A DNA stretch of 64,000 nt from CALMEH01 sp964548225 (lineage in GTDB: Bacteria; Acidobacteriota; Blastocatellia; Pyrinomonadales; Pyrinomonadaceae), in assembly GCA_964548225.1 (NCBI GenBank), contig CAZJQP010000013.1, forward strand, positions 1 through 64,000, given 5' to 3'. Numbering within the stretch: position 1 is the first letter of the stretch; each line of letters opens with the position of its first letter. The notes below the pieces were generated by a model that made no database searches, was not told the DNA's origin, and saw nothing but the letters and a program-made list of their open reading frames with translations. Positions 1 through 7,315 of this stretch are shown piece by piece. Position numbers and translations under genes: made by a program.

Positions 1-32
1 TGTGTTGATGGTTGAGCGTTTTGACACACTCC

Positions 33-137
33 TTAACAGTCGTGTTTCTGCCATTAACAGTCGTGTTTCTGCCATTAACAACTGTGTTTCTGCCATTAAC
101 AGCTGTGTTTCTGCCATTAACAGTCGTGTTTCTGCCC
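33..137. repeat. 21-bp tandem array, 5 copies
   Basis: Five head-to-tail units of exactly 21 bp begin at 33, 54, 75, 96 and 117. Each starts TTAACA and contains GTGTTTCTGCC; units differ at two or three positions. There are no spacers, so this is not CRISPR. The array lies about 220 bp upstream of the orphan gene at 359. Because 21 is a multiple of three, several frames stay open through it, but I see no credible protein. The rest of 138-358 shows only AT-rich leader and the ribosome binding site of the next gene. Confidence 0.95.
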
Positions 138-358
138 TTTTCTACCATTTTTTCCATAGCTCATTCAAAATCTGCTCTAGGATTTTATCTCGTAAAAAAA
201 AAACTTGCAAAATCGGAAACTTGGTGTAAAATAGCGGTTAATCGAAGCAGATGCACGGCGAATGTGAGATAGATTATTCGCTTAAATCAACATTTCGATT
301 CATATTTGCTTCGGGAAGTTTTACCCAAATTCAAAAAACTAAAGGAGAAGATACAAAT

Positions 359-1063
359 ATGGTTCCATCAAGATCGTGGTTTCCGCAAAGCCTTCCGGCG
401 CGTGCCGAATGGTTTCAAAATTTCGCTACTAATTTCGCTACCGTTGCCATCCAACTCGGTTTTACCAACGCCGACATTCAGAGTGTCAATAATGACAATG
501 CGATGATACAGTTTCTTGCCGATGCCGACACGCAAAAAGATGCGTGGGGCGCGTCGGTTACGCAGTTTATCCGCATCATCACGCAAGGCAATATCGGCGA
601 ACCTACGCCGACTTTTTCCGCGCCGCCAAATTTATCAAACCCCGGAAGTTCGGAAACCGGAATCTTTGAACGGCTCAATAAATTGCGTTCAAAAATTTTT
701 CTGGCAAACGGTTACACCGACGAAATCGGCGCATTGCTGAAAATTTTGCCGAAATCTTCGGACTCGGTTGTTCCGGCACAGGTGAAATTGACTCTGCAAG
801 GATTTCCGGCGACAAGCAACGCAGTTTTTTCGGCAGTCGTCGGCAACCGCGAAAATTCGGATGCGTGGGACGTTTATGTTTTACGCAAAGGCGCAAACAG
901 TTGGGAATTTGTCGGACGCTATAACGGCAAATCCGCTGATGTGCAGGTTACTCTTACCACCCCCGGACAACCCGAACAACTCCAAGTCCGCGTCCAAGGC
1001 AGAAAAAATAACCAAAACTACGGTCAACCGTCTGATGCCATCGAATTAACCCTGAACCCCTAG
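359..1063 (+). CDS. orphan protein, helical N-terminus plus Fn3-like C-terminus
   Basis: This is a 234-residue protein of unknown function with no signal peptide. The start at 359 was chosen over an upstream in-frame start because AGGAG sits at 342-346, a normal distance away. The N-terminal part (about residues 5-110) is helical and begins with a WFPQSLPARAEWFQNF-type motif. The C-terminal 90 residues look like a beta-sandwich of fibronectin-III style (alternating strands, WDVYVLR, GRYNGK, LQVRVQGR). The gene at 12709 has the same length and plan and appears to be a paralogue; both are preceded by a 21-bp tandem array. I recall similar uncharacterised proteins in environmental bacteria, but assign no function. 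Confidence 0.8.
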   Translation: MVPSRSWFPQSLPARAEWFQNFATNFATVAIQLGFTNADIQSVNNDNAMIQFLADADTQKDAWGASVTQFIRIITQGNIGEPTPTFSAPPNLSNPGSSETGIFERLNKLRSKIFLANGYTDEIGALLKILPKSSDSVVPAQVKLTLQGFPATSNAVFSAVVGNRENSDAWDVYVLRKGANSWEFVGRYNGKSADVQVTLTTPGQPEQLQVRVQGRKNNQNYGQPSDAIELTLNP

Positions 1064-1179
1064 TTAGAAGAGGAGAAGAGGAGAAAAGGAGAAAGGGAGA
1101 AGAGGAGATTTTCTTTGTCTCCTTTTCTCCTCTTCTCCTCTTCTCCTCTTCTCCCCTTCTCCCTTTCTCCCCTTCTAAC
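1063..1179. terminator. long GA/CT inverted repeat between convergent genes
   Basis: The segment runs from the stop codon of the gene at 359 to the stop codon of hspR. The left arm is about 45 nt of almost pure purine made of 8-bp AGAAGAGG-type words. The right arm is about 60 nt of almost pure pyrimidine carrying the complementary words, ending CTTCTAAC against GTTAGAAG. It would form a long hairpin in RNA from either strand and probably acts as a bidirectional terminator. The homopurine tract could also form triplex DNA. Confidence 0.7.
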
Positions 1180-1581
1180 TCAGTTCTCTTCCGGCGAATT
1201 TCGATAAACCTTCGTAACCGTCAGACGTGAAATCGGGATTAAGGCTTCGGAATTGGATAAACCTTCAAATTGTTGGGAGATTTCTCCCGCGTGAGATTGT
1301 AAATATTTTAAGAAACTTTCAAATTCTCTCTGCATCGCGTCCATTTTTTCGCGCATATTCAAAATAATCTCGACTCCGGCAAGATTTACCCCCAAATCTC
1401 GCGTCAAAGCCAAAATAACTTCCAATCTCTCAAGGTCGCTGTCCTCATAAAGCCGCGTGTTCCCAATCGAACGCGAAGGTTGCAACAATCCTTCGCGCTC
1501 ATATAGCCGAAGCGTCTGCGGATGGATGTCGTAAAGCTCCGCAACTGCGCTGATTGTGTATGTTTTAACCTTTTTTTTCAT
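1180..1581 (-). CDS. hspR: HspR-type MerR family heat-shock repressor
   Basis: A 133-residue MerR-family regulator. The winged-helix DNA-binding domain occupies about residues 8-75 (YTISAVAELYDIHPQTLRLY, then NTRLYEDSDLERL), followed by a dimerisation coiled coil to about residue 110. It is the last gene of the minus-strand order dnaK, antitoxin, toxin, dnaJ, hspR, the arrangement in which HspR is known to repress the dnaK operon at HAIR operators, with DnaK as co-repressor. A HAIR-like site at 5549-5569 overlaps the dnaK promoter, so autoregulation is inferred. A 77-bp gap holding a 7-bp-word hairpin separates it from dnaJ. Confidence 0.9.
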   Translation of the reverse strand: MKKKVKTYTISAVAELYDIHPQTLRLYEREGLLQPSRSIGNTRLYEDSDLERLEVILALTRDLGVNLAGVEIILNMREKMDAMQREFESFLKYLQSHAGEISQQFEGLSNSEALIPISRLTVTKVYRNSPEEN

Positions 1582-1582
1582 T

Positions 1583-1658
1583 TTTAATGTTTAGATGTTA
1601 GGTTTTAGGTGTTAGGTTTTAGGTCTTGAAAACACAATCCTAATCCCTAACACCTAAA
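1583..1658. repeat. heptanucleotide-word inverted repeat
   Basis: The dnaJ-hspR gap is filled by a left arm of four tandem 7-bp TTAGGTT/TTAGGTG words and a right arm carrying the complement (CCTAA, CTAACACCTAAA). It would fold as a hairpin in the transcript and may tune hspR expression relative to dnaJ. Confidence 0.75.
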
Positions 1659-2819
1659 TCATTCCAACCCCATCGCTTTGCGCGGGTTTTCGGGGTTCGC
1701 TTTTTCAAATTGGCGCAAGATTTCCTTTGTTTCTTCCGAAATGATGCGCGGTAATTTGATTTGCACTTCGATAAATTGGTCGCCGCGCAAACTTGGGTTT
1801 CTCAAACTCGGAAAACCTCTCTCACGCAGTCGAAACTTTTGCCCCGATTCCGTTCCCGCCGGAATTTTTAACTGCGCTTTGCCTTCCACCGTCGGAACTT
1901 CAATCTTTGTGCCGAGCGCGGCTTCGGAAATTGTTATCGGCATTAAAACGTAGATGTTATCGCCCTTTCGTGTAAAAAACCGATGCTTTCCGACATTCGT
2001 TAAAATAAATAAATCGCCGGATTCTGCGCCCAAACGTCCGCCGTGTCCTTTTTTCGGAATCCGCACCCGCGAACCTGTGTCAACGCCAGCCGGAATGCGA
2101 ATCTTAACTTGTTCGTTTTTCGGCGTAACGCCTTTGCCATTACATAAACTGCAAGGTTGTCTGCGTCTGCCCGTGCCTTCGCAGTCGGAACACGGTTGCG
2201 AAAATTGAAGTCGTCCGCCGGTTTTCATTACTTGCCCCGAACCTTTGCAGGTTGAACACGATATTACCGGACCGCCCGTGTCGCCTGCGCCTTGGCATCG
2301 AGAACATTGTTCACTTCGGTTGACGGTGATATTTGTCGTCAATCCCGTAAAAGATTCTTCAAAACTCAAAGCCAAAGGAATCTCGATGTCGCGCCCCTTT
2401 TTCGGCATCGGTTTCGGCGGCTCCGGCTCACGCGCCGTTTTGCTCCCGCCGCTAAACAAATCCGAAAAAATATCGCGGAAGCTCGACGAACTGCTGCCCG
2501 AACCGCTCGACTCGAAGTTAAATCCTGAAAAATCGAAATTCGATGCGCCCGAACCGCCGGTCGCGCCCGTCCCGTAAGAAGAATTAACGTCGAGATTATC
2601 GGCATAATATCCGAAACGATCAAAAACTTTTCGTTTTTTCTCATCCGAAAGCACATCGTATGCTTCTTGGACTTCCTTAAATTTATCTTCTGCCGCCTTA
2701 TCGTTGGGATTTACGTCAGGATGGTGCTTCCGCGCCAACCGACGATACGCTTTTTTAATCTCGTCTGCTTTTGCGTCTTTTTTTACACCGAGAATATTGT
2801 AATAATCTTTTTTTGCCAT
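1659..2819 (-). CDS. dnaJ: chaperone protein DnaJ
   Basis: A 386-residue type I Hsp40. The J-domain is residues 4-70 with the HPD motif at residues 33-35. A Gly/Ser-rich linker follows (about 80-125). The zinc-binding region has four Cys-x2-Cys-x-Gly-x-Gly repeats ([32 protein letters not shown]), then the two C-terminal client-binding beta domains. It stimulates DnaK ATPase and delivers unfolded clients. It lies downstream of dnaK on the same strand, separated by a toxin-antitoxin pair. The serine-rich stretch in the linker is longer than usual. The start is the ATG followed by [11 protein letters not shown], typical for the family. Confidence 0.97.
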   Translation of the reverse strand: MAKKDYYNILGVKKDAKADEIKKAYRRLARKHHPDVNPNDKAAEDKFKEVQEAYDVLSDEKKRKVFDRFGYYADNLDVNSSYGTGATGGSGASNFDFSGFNFESSGSGSSSSSFRDIFSDLFSGGSKTAREPEPPKPMPKKGRDIEIPLALSFEESFTGLTTNITVNRSEQCSRCQGAGDTGGPVISCSTCKGSGQVMKTGGRLQFSQPCSDCEGTGRRRQPCSLCNGKGVTPKNEQVKIRIPAGVDTGSRVRIPKKGHGGRLGAESGDLFILTNVGKHRFFTRKGDNIYVLMPITISEAALGTKIEVPTVEGKAQLKIPAGTESGQKFRLRERGFPSLRNPSLRGDQFIEVQIKLPRIISEETKEILRQFEKANPENPRKAMGLE

Positions 2820-2897
2820 TTGTCAGTGGTCAGTGGTCAGTGGTCAGCAGTCAGTTGTTTTTGCAACGGACAACTGACGACCGACAACAGACAAATT
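2820..2897. repeat. heptanucleotide-word inverted repeat
   Basis: Between the toxin gene and dnaJ lie three or four tandem copies of TGGTCAG followed by CAGTTGT, a short loop, and the complementary arm (ACAACTGACGACCGACAAC). The words resemble the short tandemly repeated repetitive sequences known from cyanobacteria. It would form a hairpin immediately upstream of the dnaJ start. Confidence 0.75.
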
Positions 2898-3215
2898 CTA
2901 TTTATCAAAACCGAATGCGAATTTCATCGCTTCAAAAACTTCCTGCATTCTTTCTTCAGAAAGATGTGTGATATATGCTCCAACTTTTTGTTTGGAAATT
3001 GTTTGAATGTTGTCAATATTGATGACACATCCCTTTTCCATTCCGTCATTCTCATCGAGAAAAACCTGTGATTTAAGTTCACGAATCGTGCTTGTAATCG
3101 GAATTACGGTAACGGCATTTAATTCGTTAATCGCTCCGGTTCGAGTTAATATCAAAGCCGGACGAATTTTATCGGGTTCTTTAAATTTAATTTTATGAAC
3201 ATCTCCGCGATTCAT
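2898..3215 (-). CDS. MazF/PemK-family endoribonuclease toxin
   Basis: A 105-residue protein with the PemK/MazF fold. It opens MNRGDVHKIKF, has the family's RPALILTR strand and VTVIPITSTIR strand, and a GMEKGCVINIDNIQTI segment that normally carries substrate-contacting residues. Such toxins cleave mRNA at short motifs and are held inactive by a bound antitoxin. It overlaps the upstream antitoxin gene by 4 bp (ATGA), the usual translational coupling. It is unusual in standing between dnaK and dnaJ. Confidence 0.9.
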   Translation of the reverse strand: MNRGDVHKIKFKEPDKIRPALILTRTGAINELNAVTVIPITSTIRELKSQVFLDENDGMEKGCVINIDNIQTISKQKVGAYITHLSEERMQEVFEAMKFAFGFDK

Positions 3216-3445
3216 TCATCCTCCCAATATTGCACTTCTTCCCATTCTTCAATTTCCTCAATGGCTTGAGGATTTTTTCTATATGCTTCGGCATACATTC
3301 GGGCAACTTCAGCTTCGCGCTTTTTTTTTCGTGCAAGTTCCAAAAAGGCTTCACGAAAAACATCGCTACGATTTTCGCGCAAAATTTCGATGGCTTTGTC
3401 AACTTCAGCCAAAGTTTTTTCGTCAATTTCTATTTGAACAGTCAT
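3212..3445 (-). CDS. ribbon-helix-helix antitoxin
   Basis: A 77-residue acidic protein. The N-terminal half (MTVQIEIDEKTLAEVDKAIE, then NRSDVFREAFLELAR) matches the ribbon-helix-helix DNA-binding fold of MazE/CopG-type antitoxins. The C-terminal third is strongly acidic (EEIEEWEEVQYWEDE), typical of the disordered toxin-neutralising tail. It is upstream of, and overlaps by 4 bp, the MazF-like gene. It probably represses its own promoter together with the toxin, but read-through from dnaK could also supply transcripts. Confidence 0.88.
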   Translation of the reverse strand: MTVQIEIDEKTLAEVDKAIEILRENRSDVFREAFLELARKKKREAEVARMYAEAYRKNPQAIEEIEEWEEVQYWEDE

Positions 3446-3462
3446 AGCTTTTGAAGTATCGC

Positions 3463-3503
3463 AAAATCAGCCGTTGTTCGCAACACAAACAACGGCTGAT
3501 TTT
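3463..3503 (-). terminator. hairpin after dnaK
   Basis: A perfect 16-bp stem (3463-3478 with 3488-3503) and a 9-nt loop lie 30 bp downstream of the dnaK stop codon. On the minus strand the stem starts AAAATCAGCCG and ends in CTGATTTT, giving only a short U run. It is probably a partial terminator or processing signal that keeps dnaK transcripts in excess over the downstream genes. Confidence 0.75.
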
Positions 3504-3532
3504 CAATCAAAAGAAAAGCAAGTTTTTACTTT

Positions 3533-5473
3533 TTACTTTTTCTCTTTATCTTCTTCATCAACATCAACGTATTCGGCATCAATCACGTTGTCGTCCGAAG
3601 CCGTTGAAGTCGAATCGCCGCTTGCGCTTGCCGAAGATGCTTGTTCGCCTGTTGAAGCGTCGCCGGTTGGCGCACTCGTTTGGCTGTAAAGAACTTCCGC
3701 CAATTTGTGCGAAGCGGTTTGCAGACGTTCAAACGCCGAATTCATCGCGTCGGCATCTTCGCCTGCCAGAGCGGTTTTCGATTCGGAAATTGCCGTTTCG
3801 AGTTCACTTGTCGCACCCGCATCGAGTTTGTCTTTGTTCTCGCTGAAAGTTTTTTCAACCGAATAAACCAAACCGTCAAGACGATTTCGCGCCTCGATAG
3901 CTTCTTTACGCTTCGAATCTTCACCCGCGTGCGCTTCGGCATCTTTCATCATCTTGTCAATTTCTTCTTTCGACAAGCCCGACGAAGCCGTAATCGTGAT
4001 TTTCTGTTCACGTCCCGTGCCAACGTCTTTCGCCGAAACATTGACGATGCCGTTTGCATCAATATCAAACGTAACTTCGACTTGCGGAACACCACGCGGT
4101 GCCGGCGGAATTCCAACTAGATGGAATTTTCCGAGCGTTTTGTTATCGCTTGCCATCGGACGTTCGCCTTGCATAACGTGAACTTCGACCGAAGTTTGAT
4201 TGTCCGAAGCCGTCGAAAAGATTTCTGATTTGCGCGTCGGAATCGTCGTATTGCGCTGAATCATCTGTGTCATTACGCCGCCCAAAGTTTCAATTCCGAG
4301 CGACAAAGGCGTAACGTCAAGAAGCAAAATATCGGTTTTTTCGCCGCCGAGAACCGCCGCTTGAACCGCCGCACCGAGCGCAACAACTTCATCAGGATTC
4401 ACGGTTTTGTTCGGTTCTTTTCCGAAATATTCCTTTACCATTTCCTGAACTTTCGGAATACGAGTCGAACCGCCAACCAAAACAACTTCGTCAATCTGAC
4501 CTTTTTCTAAACCTGCGTCTTTAATCGCTTGCTCAACCGGTGGCATTAGTCGTTTCAAAAGCGGCTCAACCAATGCTTCAAATTTTGCTCTGGTTAATTT
4601 CAAAACAAGGTGTTTCGGTCCCGATTGGTCAGCTGTAATAAACGGCAGATTGATTTCGGTTTCCATCGCGCTGGAAAGTTCGACTTTTGCTTTTTCCGCC
4701 GATTCTTTCAATCGTTGTAAAGCCATTTTGTCAGTCGTCAAATCAATGCCTTGGTCTTTTTTGAACTCGTCAATAATCCATTTAATCAACGCTTCGTCAA
4801 CATCGTCGCCGCCCAAATGCGTGTCGCCGTTTGTTGATTTTACTTCAACAACGCCTTCGCCGACTTCCAAAATCGAAATATCAAAAGTTCCGCCGCCAAA
4901 GTCGAAAACTGCAATAGTTTCGTCTTTTTTCTTATCCAAACCGTAAGCCAAAGCTGCCGCCGTCGGTTCGTTGACGATTCGCATCACTTCAAGACCGGCG
5001 ATTTTGCCCGCGTCTTTTGTCGCCTGACGTTGTGCGTCGTTAAAATACGCCGGAACGGTGATCACGGCTTTATCAACCTTTGCGCCCAAGTAATCTTCCG
5101 CCGCTTTTTTCAATTTCTGCAAAACCATCGCCGAAATTTCCGGCGGACTGTAGGCTTTGCCCTGCGCGTCCAATTTCACATCACCGTTTCCTGCCTTTTC
5201 GACCTTAAACGGCACTTGTTTGATTTCGCCCGAAACTTCATCAAATTTTCGTCCCATAAAACGCTTAATTGAATACAAAGTGTTTTCGGGGTTTGTTACG
5301 GCTTGGCGTTTTGCAACTTGTCCGACAAGGCGATTGCCATCTTTCGTAAAAGCGACAACCGAAGGAGTCGTGCGCCCGCCTTCTTCGTTTGTAATTACGA
5401 CCGGTTCGCCACCTTCCATTACGGCAACGACCGAGTTCGTTGTTCCTAAGTCAATTCCTATAATTTTGCTCAT
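3533..5473 (-). CDS. dnaK: chaperone protein DnaK (Hsp70)
   Basis: A 646-residue Hsp70. The nucleotide-binding domain (residues 1 to about 385) has [18 protein letters not shown], the [15 protein letters not shown] segment, and the phosphate loop [18 protein letters not shown]. The substrate-binding beta domain follows ([18 protein letters not shown]), then the helical lid and a Ser/Thr/Ala-rich tail ending in an acidic/lysine sequence. It binds exposed hydrophobic segments in an ATP cycle with DnaJ and GrpE. It is the first gene of the operon, behind a sigma-70-like promoter with an overlapping HAIR-like operator. No grpE is present in the window. Confidence 0.98.
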   Translation of the reverse strand: MSKIIGIDLGTTNSVVAVMEGGEPVVITNEEGGRTTPSVVAFTKDGNRLVGQVAKRQAVTNPENTLYSIKRFMGRKFDEVSGEIKQVPFKVEKAGNGDVKLDAQGKAYSPPEISAMVLQKLKKAAEDYLGAKVDKAVITVPAYFNDAQRQATKDAGKIAGLEVMRIVNEPTAAALAYGLDKKKDETIAVFDFGGGTFDISILEVGEGVVEVKSTNGDTHLGGDDVDEALIKWIIDEFKKDQGIDLTTDKMALQRLKESAEKAKVELSSAMETEINLPFITADQSGPKHLVLKLTRAKFEALVEPLLKRLMPPVEQAIKDAGLEKGQIDEVVLVGGSTRIPKVQEMVKEYFGKEPNKTVNPDEVVALGAAVQAAVLGGEKTDILLLDVTPLSLGIETLGGVMTQMIQRNTTIPTRKSEIFSTASDNQTSVEVHVMQGERPMASDNKTLGKFHLVGIPPAPRGVPQVEVTFDIDANGIVNVSAKDVGTGREQKITITASSGLSKEEIDKMMKDAEAHAGEDSKRKEAIEARNRLDGLVYSVEKTFSENKDKLDAGATSELETAISESKTALAGEDADAMNSAFERLQTASHKLAEVLYSQTSAPTGDASTGEQASSASASGDSTSTASDDNVIDAEYVDVDEEDKEKK

Positions 5474-5539
5474 TCTTCAAACTCTCCAAAAAAAATAAAA
5501 TAATTACGATAAAAATTTTAGCTTCATTGAGCTAAAAAA

Positions 5540-5569
5540 AATATAATATATGAGTGTATCTTTGTCAAG
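5540..5569 (-). promoter_or_regulatory. dnaK promoter with HAIR-like HspR operator
   Basis: On the minus strand TTGACA (5568-5563) and TATATT (5545-5540) are separated by exactly 17 bp, about 65 bp upstream of dnaK. Overlapping the -35, 5569-5549 reads CTTGACA, seven bases, ACTCATA. This matches the HAIR consensus CTTGAGT-N7-ACTCAAG at 10 of 14 defined positions. Together with hspR in the same operon this suggests direct repression by HspR. Confidence 0.7.
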
Positions 5570-5598
5570 TTTATATGAGCAAACAAATATAAACCACA

Positions 5599-5632
5599 AA
5601 TAAAGCAGATTGAACAATCAACCTGCTTTATT
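5599..5632 (-). terminator. terminator after pgsA
   Basis: A 10-bp stem (AATAAAGCAG with CTGCTTTATT) and AT-rich flanks lie just downstream of the pgsA stop on the minus strand. It separates pgsA from the dnaK promoter. Confidence 0.65.
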
Positions 5633-5651
5633 ATATATGTCTTTAATTTAA

Positions 5652-6227
5652 CTAATTTTTTTCTTGGCGGTCGGCTTCGCGCATTAAATTTGAAACGTGA
5701 AAGATATAGTGAACTCCCGATAAAACAGCTACAATCGCAACAATTAAATGCGTTGCCTTTAGATAAAAAGTAATTCCTGAAACGGCTGAAATCAAAATCA
5801 GCGTAACCGCCGAAACTTGAACTAAAGTGCTGAACTTACCAAGCCACGAAGGCTTAAAACCTCTAAAATTCGTAGTTATAAATATGGCAACGGCAGCGGC
5901 GATGATCAAAATATCGCGCCCGATAACAGCGGCAGTTACCCAAACCGGAACGCGGACAAAATCTGGAATATTCGGCAATAATAAAACAATAAAAGCAGTT
6001 GTCATCAAAAGTTTATCGGCAATCGGATCAAGAATCGTGCCGAGTTCGCTTTCCTGCTTGAATCTTCTTGCCAAAAAACCGTCAACTCCGTCGGAAGCTC
6101 CGGCAATTACGAAAACTATTAAAGCGGTTCCGGTGTAGCCGTAATAAAGCAAGCTCGCAAAAACCGGAATCAGTGCCATTCGTAGAAAGGTGAGTAAATT
6201 TGGAACAGTTAAGATGTTTGAAGCCAT
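5652..6227 (-). CDS. pgsA: CDP-diacylglycerol-glycerol-3-phosphate phosphatidyltransferase
   Basis: A 191-residue polytopic membrane enzyme making phosphatidylglycerol phosphate from CDP-diacylglycerol and glycerol 3-phosphate. The CDP-alcohol phosphotransferase signature DG-x2-AR-x8-G-x3-D-x3-D is complete (DGFLAR, eight residues, then GTILDPIAD) near residues 45-72. Four or more hydrophobic helices follow. The family includes other CDP-alcohol transferases, but the length, the N-terminal LTVPNLLTFLRMALIPVF and overall similarity favour PgsA. It lies in line with the phosphoesterase gene, separated by an inverted repeat. Confidence 0.9.
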   Translation of the reverse strand: MASNILTVPNLLTFLRMALIPVFASLLYYGYTGTALIVFVIAGASDGVDGFLARRFKQESELGTILDPIADKLLMTTAFIVLLLPNIPDFVRVPVWVTAAVIGRDILIIAAAVAIFITTNFRGFKPSWLGKFSTLVQVSAVTLILISAVSGITFYLKATHLIVAIVAVLSGVHYIFHVSNLMREADRQEKN

Positions 6228-6235
6228 TTTTTTAG

Positions 6236-6306
6236 ATTACAAAATACGAATTATAAATTACGAATTGGTGATAACAAAATGGTTATTCGTAATTTGAAAT
6301 TCGTAA
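6236..6306. repeat. heptanucleotide-word inverted repeat
   Basis: The phosphoesterase-pgsA gap contains ACGAATT, ATAAATT, ACGAATT in tandem and, after a loop, the inverse (ATTCGTAATTTGAAATTCGTAAT). It has the same construction as the other 7-bp-word hairpins in this window. Confidence 0.7.
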
Positions 6307-7230
6307 TCATTTACAAAAAAGTTCAATAGCGGAAATTTCGGGGGGACAGCCGAACCGGACGGGCAGAACAACTGTGCCGATGCCGCGGGTAATATAAATT
6401 TGAGTGTCTTTTCGCCGATGCAATCCATTTTTAAGTTTGCGGCGCGGCAAAATTCTTTTATCCTCATCGCGCAATTTAACTTGACCACCGTGAGTATGTC
6501 CGCTTAAAACCAAATCAACTCCGGCACGGGCGGCACGACGCACAAGAATCGGATTATGTGCGAGAAGCAGTTTCATCTCATCGGGGAACGCGCCGCGCAA
6601 CGCCGATTTTAAGTCAGTTTTGCCAATCATATAATCATCAACGCCGCACAACCAAAAAGTTGCTCCTTGTGCTTCAAAGCGAAAGCCTTCATTTATTAAG
6701 ACTTTAATATTTTCCGTTCGGAGCGCGGTTGTAACTCTCTCCGCATCAGTCCAATGATCGTGATTTCCCAGACACGCAAAAGTTCCGAATTTTGCTTTCA
6801 ATTTTCCCAAAGATTTAGCCATCGGTTCAATAAATTCCGGCTCGTGCGAAACATAATCGCCTGTCAGCACAAACATATCAGGCTTTAATTTGTTGGAAAT
6901 TTCAACCATTCGGTCAATGTGTTCAAGCGATGTGAACGGGCTGTGATGAATGTCGGAAAGATGCACAATGCGAAAATTATCGAGTTTTTTCGGCAAACGC
7001 TTCAAGTTGATTTTGACATTTTCAATCATCAAAGAGTTGGCTTCATTAATCGCATAACGCGCAACTTGCGAAAATTTTCCGGCAAAATCGCGCAAAGGAG
7101 TGTCCGTTCCAACCACTGCTTGGAGTCGTTTCGATAACCTTGCTCTTTGTGCGCCCGTTAATTTCATCTTTCCAAATTTTGATGCTGAAAATCTTTTAGA
7201 GGTGTGTGGAGAAATTAGAACATCTTTCAC
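6307..7230 (-). CDS. calcineurin-like metallophosphoesterase
   Basis: A 307-residue protein with the binuclear metallophosphoesterase motifs in order: LSDIHHS (D-x-H), VLTGDYVSHE (GD), CLGNHDHW (GNHD), a histidine in LLLAHNP, and LSGHTHGGQ (GHxH). It resembles the YkuE/YaeI group, which acts on lipid-linked or other phosphoesters. No membrane anchor is obvious; the first 90 residues are basic and unlike the usual YkuE transmembrane start. The 7230 start is a GTG; an in-frame ATG at 7167 is an alternative. The substrate cannot be assigned. Confidence 0.85.
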   Translation of the reverse strand: MKDVLISPHTSKRFSASKFGKMKLTGAQRARLSKRLQAVVGTDTPLRDFAGKFSQVARYAINEANSLMIENVKINLKRLPKKLDNFRIVHLSDIHHSPFTSLEHIDRMVEISNKLKPDMFVLTGDYVSHEPEFIEPMAKSLGKLKAKFGTFACLGNHDHWTDAERVTTALRTENIKVLINEGFRFEAQGATFWLCGVDDYMIGKTDLKSALRGAFPDEMKLLLAHNPILVRRAARAGVDLVLSGHTHGGQVKLRDEDKRILPRRKLKNGLHRRKDTQIYITRGIGTVVLPVRFGCPPEISAIELFCK

Positions 7231-7254
7231 GGGAAATGTCCAGAATTAAATAAA

Positions 7255-7308
7255 ACTTGAGAAATGAGAATTAATAATCAATCGTCTCACTTCTCATTTT
7301 TCAGTTTG
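7255..7308. repeat. short-word inverted repeat
   Basis: TGAGAAATGAGAATTAATAA and, after a short loop, CTCACTTCTCATTTTTCA form a hairpin between the transporter and phosphoesterase genes. It is part of the same class of intergenic word hairpins. Confidence 0.6.
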
Positions 7309-7315
7309 CAATTGA

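Noticed and set aside
2..272. Two plus-strand open frames with NSRVSAI- or LTVVFLP-type heptad peptides
   Set aside because: They are translations of the 21-bp array at 33-137 in two frames; no ribosome binding site and no similarity to a real protein.
5157..5498. 113-residue plus-strand frame opposite dnaK and similar long antisense frames
   Set aside because: They lie wholly antisense to dnaK or other strong genes, and their sequences follow from the codon bias of the true frame.
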